A stretch of DNA of 5,456 nt from Bacteroidales bacterium UBA3724 (GTDB taxonomy: Bacteria > Bacteroidota > Bacteroidia > Bacteroidales > P3): contig DFHL01000004.1 in the NCBI GenBank assembly GCA_002371315.1, positions 4,239-9,694 on the forward strand, written 5' to 3'. Made by a program: the position numbers and the translations under genes. The stretch's first letter is position 1, and each line of letters starts with the position of its first letter. Under the pieces are notes generated by a model. It ran no database searches, had not been told where the DNA came from, and saw only the letters and a list, made by a program, of their open reading frames with translations. Positions 1-4,370 of the stretch are shown piece by piece.

Positions 1-832
1 GAGCGGCGAGCTGCACGGCCTGACGCGCGTGCGCTCGTTCACGCAGGACGATGCCCATATCTACTGCCGTCCCGACCAGGTGAAGGACGAGTTCATCAAG
101 GTGATGGAAATCATTGAGATAATTTTCAAGGCGCTGAGTTTTGAGAACTTTGAGGCTCAGATTTCGCTGCGCGACCCCAACGACAAGACCAAGTACGTCG
201 GCAGCGACGAGAACTGGGCCAAGGCCGAGGCCGCCATCGTCGAGGCCTGCAAGGAGAAGAACCTGCCCGCCAAGGTGGAATATGGCGAGGCTGCATTCTA
301 CGGGCCGAAGCTCGACTTTATGGTCAAGGACGCCATCGGCCGCCGCTGGCAGCTGGGCACCATCCAGGTCGACTACAACCTGCCCGAACGCTTTGAACTT
401 GAATATATTGGCAGCGACAACCAGAAGCACCGCCCGGTGATGATCCACCGTGCCCCCTTCGGCTCGATGGAACGCTTCTGCGCTGTGCTGATAGAGCACA
501 CCGGCGGCAAGTTCCCGCTGTGGCTCACCCCCGAGCAGTTTATCATCCTGCCCGTCAGCGAGAAATATGTCGACGACGCCCGCCAGATGCTGGCCAAGCT
601 GGAGGATATGGACCTGCGCGGATGCATCGACGAACGCAGCGAGAAGATAGGCCGCAAGATCCGCGACGCCGAACTGGGCAAGTATCCCTTTATGCTCATT
701 ATGGGCGAGAAGGAGGTGGGCGAGGGTACCCTTTCGGTGCGCCGCCAGGGTGCCGGCGACCTGGGCTCGATGACGCCCGAGGCGTTCGCTGCCCTTATCA
801 ACGACGAAATCAGTAAAGTAATGACTTACTAA
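1..832 (+). CDS. thrS: Threonyl-tRNA synthetase, C-terminal part (5' end outside window)
   Basis: Cytoplasmic class II aminoacyl-tRNA synthetase that charges tRNA-Thr with threonine. The frame is open from base 2 (S-G-E-L-H-G-L-T-R-V-R), so the gene enters from the left and no start is present; 276 residues are visible, under half of the usual length of about 640. Class II motif 2 is seen as RVRSFTQDDAH at fragment residues 9-19. Its His19 and the His149 of MIHRA correspond to two of the three zinc ligands known from E. coli ThrRS. The third, a Cys, lies upstream of the window. Motif 3 is GSMERF at 154-159. The anticodon-binding domain runs from about residue 174 to the end and contains SEKIGRKIRDA and GEKE, both typical of ThrRS. 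The Ser in RVRSFTQ replaces the more usual small Gly/Ala. It is followed after 41 nt by infC, the classic thrS-infC-rpmI-rplT order, so cotranscription is likely. Confidence 0.97.
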   Translation, partial: SGELHGLTRVRSFTQDDAHIYCRPDQVKDEFIKVMEIIEIIFKALSFENFEAQISLRDPNDKTKYVGSDENWAKAEAAIVEACKEKNLPAKVEYGEAAFYGPKLDFMVKDAIGRRWQLGTIQVDYNLPERFELEYIGSDNQKHRPVMIHRAPFGSMERFCAVLIEHTGGKFPLWLTPEQFIILPVSEKYVDDARQMLAKLEDMDLRGCIDERSEKIGRKIRDAELGKYPFMLIMGEKEVGEGTLSVRRQGAGDLGSMTPEAFAALINDEISKVMTY

Positions 833-873
833 CCGTTAAAGTAACAGAAGTATTATTTAATTCAACATTCAAT

Positions 874-1437
874 TTGGCAGCACCAATCAAACCCCAGCCT
901 AACCGCGGCCCCAATCGTGGCCCGGTAAAGAAAGAACCGGAACACCGCATCAACGAGCGCATTACGGCTCCCGCCGTGCGCGTCGTCGGTGAGGGTATGG
1001 AACCCACCATTATGGATACGCGCGACGCGTTGAAGCTGGCCTACGACCAGGGTCTGGACCTGGTGGAGATTTCGCCCAACGCACAGCCACCGGTGTGCAA
1101 AATAATCGATTACCAGAAGTTCACCTACGAGCAGAAGAAAAGGCAAAAGGAAATGAAGGCCAAGTCGAGTAAGGTGGTTATCAAAGAGATACGCCTGAGC
1201 CCGCAGACCGACGACCACGACTTCGAGTTCAAGCTGAACCACGCCATCCGCTTCCTGAAGGACGGCAACAAGGTGAAGGTGGACATCTTCTTCAAGGGCC
1301 GCTCGATCCTCTACAAGGAGCAGGGCGAAACCCAGTTGCTGAAGTTTGCCGAGGCACTGCTGGAATATGGCAAGCCCGAGCAGATGCCGCGCCTGGAAGG
1401 CAAGCGTATGATTATGATCATCGCTCCCAAGAAATAA
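874..1437 (+). CDS. infC: Translation initiation factor IF-3, probable TTG start
   Basis: IF-3 binds the 30S subunit, keeps it apart from 50S, and checks start codon and initiator tRNA. The 187-residue product has the N-domain (about 24-95, from H-R-I-N-E), the signature KIIDYQKFTYEQKK at 76-89 followed by a lysine-rich linker, and the C-domain (about 98-187) with SPQTDDHDFEFK and FFKGRS. The C-domain ends at once after APKK, with no long tail. No in-frame ATG exists between the end of thrS and the conserved HRINE segment. TTG at 874 is the only common start codon there; ATC at 886 is a remote alternative. E. coli infC also has a rare start (AUU) that makes its translation sensitive to IF-3 itself, so similar feedback is plausible here. 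The first 23 residues are a Pro/Arg/Asn/Gly-rich extension containing two copies of NRGP. The upstream sequence is A/T-rich with no Shine-Dalgarno sequence. Confidence 0.95.
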   Translation: MAAPIKPQPNRGPNRGPVKKEPEHRINERITAPAVRVVGEGMEPTIMDTRDALKLAYDQGLDLVEISPNAQPPVCKIIDYQKFTYEQKKRQKEMKAKSSKVVIKEIRLSPQTDDHDFEFKLNHAIRFLKDGNKVKVDIFFKGRSILYKEQGETQLLKFAEALLEYGKPEQMPRLEGKRMIMIIAPKK

Positions 1438-1491
1438 GGACATAATCCCTATCCACAAATATAAGTTGTCACACTAAAAAACAGTAAAGTA

Positions 1492-1695
1492 ATGCCAAGA
1501 TTAAAAACTAAAGCAAGTGCCAAGAAGCGTTTCGCTTTCACCGGCACGGGTAAAATCAAGAGAAAGCACGCTTATCACAGTCACATTCTGACCAAGAAGG
1601 AGACAACGCAGAAACGCAATCTCGACCACACCACCCTGGTGAGCCGCGATGACGAGCAGCGCGTGAAAAGAATGCTTTTGGGCAGCGGAATGTAA
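1492..1695 (+). CDS. rpmI: 50S ribosomal protein L35
   Basis: Small, very basic protein of the large ribosomal subunit; 67 residues, close to the usual 65 or so. The family start MPRLKTKASAKKRF is present, followed by a G-T-G-K-I-K-R-K-H-A-Y segment and an HILTKKETTQKRNL stretch that match L35. ATG at 1492 is clear: it gives the canonical N-terminus and is preceded by an A-rich context (acagtaaagta) of the kind Bacteroidota use in place of a Shine-Dalgarno sequence. It lies 54 nt after infC and 156 nt before rplT. In most bacteria rpmI and rplT are much closer, so the downstream gap is unusual. Expression is expected to follow the thrS/infC transcript. Confidence 0.97.
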   Translation: MPRLKTKASAKKRFAFTGTGKIKRKHAYHSHILTKKETTQKRNLDHTTLVSRDDEQRVKRMLLGSGM

Positions 1696-1735
1696 TTCGT
1701 TTATATTCCTTGCCGAAACGGAGTTATTAACCATT

Positions 1736-1832
1736 GTTTGCAGCACCAAAGAGCGGAAAATGACGGCGCGCGACTGAAAAGAGCGAACCATAAGAACGAC
1801 CAAAGGGAGTTCGGATTTTCCGCCGCTGAAAC
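1736..1832 (+). promoter_or_regulatory. Predicted structured RNA leader upstream of rplT (candidate L20 autoregulatory element)
   Basis: Hand folding of the 156-nt rpmI-rplT spacer gives one long irregular helix. gttt (1736-1739) pairs with aaac (1829-1832). After a bulged G1740, cagc (1741-1744) pairs with gctg (1825-1828). After an asymmetric loop (8 nt left, C1824 right), gcggaaaa (1753-1760) pairs with ttttccgc (1816-1823). Inside, cgaac (1784-1788) can pair with gttcg (1809-1813). The helix ends 19 nt before the rplT ATG. L20 is a known autoregulator: it represses rpmI-rplT translation in E. coli and acts through an infC-rpmI-rplT leader in B. subtilis. A role in L20 feedback is inferred from position; no match to a described leader family has been tested. 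Confidence 0.45.
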
Positions 1833-1851
1833 GAAAAAAAATTAAAGAATT

Positions 1852-2199
1852 ATGCCAAGATCAGTAAATGCTGTTGCTTCAAGAGCACGCAGAAAGAAAA
1901 TCCTCAACCGTACCAAAGGCTATTGGGGTAGAGGTAAAAACGTTTGGACAGTAGCCAAAAACAAGTGGGAAAAAGGCCAGACCTACGCCTATCGTGACCG
2001 TAAGAACAAGAAGAGAGAGTTCCGCGCCCTGTGGATCAACCGTATCAACGCCGGTTGCCGCATCAACGGCATCTCCTATTCTGTCTTTATGGGCGAGTTG
2101 CATAAGAACAACATCGAGCTGAACCGCAAGGTTCTTGCTGACCTCGCGATGAACAACCCTGAGGCTTTCACCGCCGTTGTCAAGATGGTAAAGAAATAA
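1852..2199 (+). CDS. rplT: 50S ribosomal protein L20
   Basis: Early-assembly 23S rRNA-binding protein of the large subunit, and an mRNA-binding autoregulator in the bacteria studied. It has 115 residues (family about 117). The basic extended N-terminal half (1-60) shows SRARRKKILNRTKGYWGRG, then W-T-V-A-K-N-K-W-E-K and YAYRDRKNKKREFRALWI. The globular C-terminal half (about 61-115) carries INRINAGCRINGISYS and LNRKVLADLAMNNPEAF. ATG at 1852 gives the standard MPRSVN start and follows an A-rich run (acgaaaaaaaattaaagaatt) with no strong Shine-Dalgarno sequence. It sits behind an unusually long 156-nt spacer predicted to be structured, and 27 nt ahead of rplS. Confidence 0.98.
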   Translation: MPRSVNAVASRARRKKILNRTKGYWGRGKNVWTVAKNKWEKGQTYAYRDRKNKKREFRALWINRINAGCRINGISYSVFMGELHKNNIELNRKVLADLAMNNPEAFTAVVKMVKK

Positions 2200-2226
2200 T
2201 GTTGAACCTGTAAAAACTTTTGAGAA

Positions 2227-2580
2227 ATGGGAAAAACAGAAATAATGCAATATGTAGAGAATTTGGTGGAACGCAAGCAGTTCCCCGAATTTAAGGCCGG
2301 AGATACCATCACTGTCCATTATAAAATCAAGGAAGGCAACAAAGAACGTATCCAGAATTTCCAAGGTGTCGTTCTGCAGCGTTCCGGAAGTGGTTCCACT
2401 GAAACCTTTACTGTCCGTAAGATTACCAACGGTGTCGGTGTGGAAAGAATTTTCCCCATCGCCTCGCCTTTCATCGAGCAGATCGATGTCAACAAGCGTG
2501 GTGCCGTCCGCAGAGCCAGAATCTTCTATCTCCGCGATCTTACAGGTAAGAAAGCTCGTATCAAAGAGAAAAGACGTTAG
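2227..2580 (+). CDS. rplS: 50S ribosomal protein L19
   Basis: Large-subunit protein located near the interface with 30S; 117 residues, a normal length. Recognised from FKAGDTITVHYKIKEGNKER (about 22-41), GVGVERIFPI (about 69-78) and the L19 signature RGAVRRARIFYLR (about 91-103), ending in the usual KARIKEKRR. ATG at 2227 is preferred; an in-frame ATG at 2245 would remove six residues and cannot be fully excluded. The gap from rplT is only 27 nt and a strong terminator follows 27 nt after the stop, so rplS appears to be the last gene of the thrS-infC-rpmI-rplT transcript. In many bacteria rplS instead lies with rpsP-rimM-trmD, so this linkage is a notable layout. Confidence 0.97.
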   Translation: MGKTEIMQYVENLVERKQFPEFKAGDTITVHYKIKEGNKERIQNFQGVVLQRSGSGSTETFTVRKITNGVGVERIFPIASPFIEQIDVNKRGAVRRARIFYLRDLTGKKARIKEKRR

Positions 2581-2607
2581 TCGTTTCTTTGTGGAAGGGA
2601 ATATGCC

Positions 2608-2649
2608 AGAAGCGGCGGTCTGCAAGGACCGCCGCTTCTTATTGTTTTA
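2608..2649 (+). terminator. Intrinsic terminator after rplS
   Basis: A perfect 13-bp stem, agaagcggcggtc (2608-2620) with gaccgccgcttct (2627-2639), encloses the 6-nt loop tgcaag and is followed by the T-rich run tattgtttta. It lies 27 nt after the rplS stop. On the minus strand the stem is not followed by a T-tract, so it should act mainly on the ribosomal-protein transcript. The TAA stop of the convergent PurL-like gene occupies 2639-2641 and so touches the last base of the stem. Confidence 0.9.
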
Positions 2650-3436
2650 TGTAGCGCTGTATGCTGCCGAAATCCATACCGTCGACAAGTATGCGGCCCT
2701 TGGTGGCGCGGCCCAGGAAGCAGCAGTTGATGCGTGCCTCGCTGAGCTTTTGAAGGAAAAAGTCTTCGCGTGGCTCGTCGAGGGCTGCCAGATAGCGCAC
2801 GCCGCGCTCGCCGAAAAGGAAGGCATCGAGGCGCACCTCGCGGCAGGCAAGTATGTCGAAGCCGGTGCGCGACGGGGCTGTGCAGCGCACCAGGGTGCCG
2901 AAGAGGCCGCCGTTGCCGATGCGGCGGTAGCCGAACAGGGCGTCGTTGCCGAGCAGGCTGTCCAGTATCAGTTCCAGGTATGACGTGGCTTCGCTGTCGT
3001 CGGCCAGGCTTATGGGGTTGGCTGCCAGGTGCAGATAGTTGCGGCCGTAGTCGGAATCGACAAACAGCTCCGACACGTCGCCGACCATATACAGCGCGTC
3101 GCCGCGATGGATGAAGCCTTCGGCGTCGGCCTCGGTATCGGCTGCCAGCGAGCGGGCAATGTCGATGCATTCGCGCACGCGGGGCTCGCGGATTTCCCTG
3201 CTCTGAGGCTCGTTCTCGTTTTCAAGGTATTCGTGCCGCTCGGTGCTGTGTGGCTGGCCTTTCAACCAGGACAGCAGGCTCTGGCCACCGCCCTGTGTCT
3301 TCCACATCGCCATCAGCGTGCTCAGCTCGTCGACTGTCGGCAGGCGTCCGATGATGGTCTGTATCTCCTCGTAGGCGGGACGGCTAATGCCCATTGCATC
3401 AAGGATGCCTTCTTCTATTATCTCGTTATCGTTCAA
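2639..3436 (-). CDS. PurL-like protein lacking the catalytic core (function unknown)
   Basis: Not recognised as a named gene. Numbering from ATG 3394 (251 residues): residues 8-31 (Y-E-E-I-Q-T-I-I-G-R-L-P-T-V-D-E-L through A-M-W) resemble the PurL (FGAM synthase) linker domain, where LGR.PT..EL..F..MW.EHCSYK is usual. Here MWKTQGGGQSLLSW replaces the MWSEHCSYK-like stretch. From about 98 to 240 it resembles the last AIR-synthase-type domain of PurL: a G-D-V-S-E-L-F-V-D-S-D-Y segment, IGNGGLFGTL where PurL has a DxSDGGL-type motif, and FLFGERGVRYLAAL. The ATP-binding and glutaminase parts are absent, so FGAM synthesis is unlikely. The start is uncertain. TTG 3436 is chosen because the codons down to 3394 look coding (NDNEIIEEGILDA) and it lies downstream of a promoter-like TAAATTTG; ATG 3394 is the alternative, and the frame stays open to 3544. 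It converges on rplS and diverges from the exporter gene. Confidence 0.75.
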   Translation of the reverse strand: MNDNEIIEEGILDAMGISRPAYEEIQTIIGRLPTVDELSTLMAMWKTQGGGQSLLSWLKGQPHSTERHEYLENENEPQSREIREPRVRECIDIARSLAADTEADAEGFIHRGDALYMVGDVSELFVDSDYGRNYLHLAANPISLADDSEATSYLELILDSLLGNDALFGYRRIGNGGLFGTLVRCTAPSRTGFDILACREVRLDAFLFGERGVRYLAALDEPREDFFLQKLSEARINCCFLGRATKGRILVDGMDFGSIQRYIKQ

Positions 3437-3472
3437 AGTGTTGTCGCTTTTATGTGCAGTTATTTCGTATTG

Positions 3473-3503
3473 CAAATTTACGCAAAAAAAGCGTATTGTA
3501 AAT
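3473..3503 (-). promoter_or_regulatory. Putative Bacteroidota-type promoter for the PurL-like gene
   Basis: On the minus strand TAAATTTG (3480-3473) fits the Bacteroidota -7 consensus TAnnTTTG. About 20 nt upstream lies an ATTTAC segment (3503-3498) that only partly fits the TTTG -33 element. The predicted transcription start near 3466 lies upstream of both proposed start codons (3436 and 3394) and downstream of the longer open-frame starts, which argues against the longer forms. The stretch also holds a near-perfect direct repeat, cgtattgcaaat (3466-3477) and cgtattgtaaat (3492-3503). Confidence 0.4.
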
Positions 3504-3575
3504 AATGCCGATTTTTTTTGTGCCATTTGTGCAATAATCAGCAATGTACGGCGTTATAAAGTTTTATTCTGTCGT

Positions 3576-4322
3576 ATGACACACTTTTTGTTAGGCATAT
3601 TGGGTGGCATAGCGCTCTCGCTGTTTTTCAGCTTCGGACCTGCTTTCTTTTCGCAGATTCAGGCCAGTATCCACTATGGTTTCCGCAATGCAGTGCCGTT
3701 TGCTTTCGGCGTCAGTACCAGCGACGTGTTCATTGTCGGCATTCTCCTGCTCATTTCGCGCAACATACCGTTGGATGAAATGATATTGATGCTCAACAGC
3801 CGCTGGATTGTCTATGTCGGCGCCGCCGTGGTGGCCAGTTTTGGCCTGTACACTATGTTCCTCAAGACGCGCCACGCTGCCGAGTCGAGCGAGAACGACA
3901 AGGTCAGCTTCCACAACGTGCAGATGCCGTCGCGACTCAGCGTCTACCTGCGCGGCCTGACACTCAACTTCTTGAATCCTGTAATTTGGCTCTACTGGGC
4001 TACGCTGATAACCATCCTCATCTGTGGCGAAAGCGACATCTCAATCAGCCAGCGTTACCTCTTTTTTGGCGGTGTGCTTTCGGCCACACTGTGTATGGAC
4101 ATACTGAAATGCAAGCTGGCGTCGCTGCTGCAGCGTATCATCACCTACCGTTTCCTCAAGATTTTCAACAAGTGCGTCGGTGCCATACTTATTGGTTTTG
4201 CTGTCTTTATGGTTGTGAGCACCTTGCCGCGCTTTGAAAAAAACGGCAACCAGAAGTCGATCGAAATGATGCAGGAGATAATGAACACCAAGCCACCAAA
4301 GCTGCATCGGACTGCTGAATAA
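3576..4322 (+). CDS. LysE/RhtB-family amino-acid exporter-like membrane protein
   Basis: Inner-membrane protein of 248 residues, a little longer than the 200-230 usual for LysE/RhtB exporters, which export amino acids or related small molecules. Family marks are SFGPAFFSQIQASIHYGFRN at 19-38 (the P-G-P-like first-helix motif with a following G-turn), GVSTSDVFIVGILLL in helix 2 and GLTLNFLNPVIWLYW at 127-141, which matches the conserved N-x-x-NP-x-x-W segment. Likely helices are about 4-24, 40-60, 77-96, 128-149, 160-178 and 200-217. A charged loop (97-126) follows helix 3, and a hydrophilic tail of about 30 residues ends the protein. ATG at 3576 is chosen because it opens directly into the first helix; the frame is open further back to 3387, but that part is A/T-rich intergenic DNA. 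The substrate cannot be told. The gene is transcribed alone, divergent from the PurL-like gene, and ends inside a bidirectional terminator. Confidence 0.88.
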   Translation: MTHFLLGILGGIALSLFFSFGPAFFSQIQASIHYGFRNAVPFAFGVSTSDVFIVGILLLISRNIPLDEMILMLNSRWIVYVGAAVVASFGLYTMFLKTRHAAESSENDKVSFHNVQMPSRLSVYLRGLTLNFLNPVIWLYWATLITILICGESDISISQRYLFFGGVLSATLCMDILKCKLASLLQRIITYRFLKIFNKCVGAILIGFAVFMVVSTLPRFEKNGNQKSIEMMQEIMNTKPPKLHRTAE

Positions 4323-4353
4323 AAAAAAGCTTCCCGATCGGGAAGCTTTTTTT
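4322..4353. terminator. Bidirectional intrinsic terminator (perfect 32-bp palindrome)
   Basis: The arm aaaaaaagcttcccga (4322-4337) is followed by its exact reverse complement tcgggaagcttttttt (4338-4353). The G/C-rich centre forms the hairpin, and the flanking A7 and T7 runs give a U-tract in either direction. It lies between the convergent exporter gene (+) and the mutase gene (-, stop at 4371). The last base of the exporter TAA stop (4320-4322) is the first base of the palindrome. Confidence 0.95.
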
Positions 4354-4370
4354 ATAAACTGTTCTTTGGA

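Noticed and set aside
862..1458. A 198-codon open frame on the minus strand opposite infC.
   Set aside because: It lies wholly over a well-conserved IF-3 gene, its translation (rich in Leu/Val/His) matches no family I know, and it mirrors the GC-rich codons of infC.
1879..2625. A 248-codon open frame on the minus strand spanning rplT and rplS.
   Set aside because: It covers two certain ribosomal-protein genes and the terminator, and no recognisable motifs appear. It is a by-product of their codon use.
2639..3436. The PurL-like gene as a frameshifted pseudogene of purL.
   Set aside because: The frame is continuous, both family-like ends are in the same frame, and a promoter-like site and normal codon use are present. 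A domain-reduced protein fits better.
3029..3505. A 158-codon plus-strand frame opposite the PurL-like gene, and a 197-codon minus-strand frame at 2577-3170.
   Set aside because: The PurL-like frame is the one with conserved motifs. The other two are low-complexity, Arg/Ala-rich or motif-free, and they cross the terminator or the promoter region.
3387..3575. A longer N-terminus for the exporter, starting at ATG 3387.
   Set aside because: The extra 63 residues would overlap the PurL-like gene start and its promoter, and they look like translated intergenic DNA. ATG 3576 opens directly into the first membrane helix, as expected for the family.
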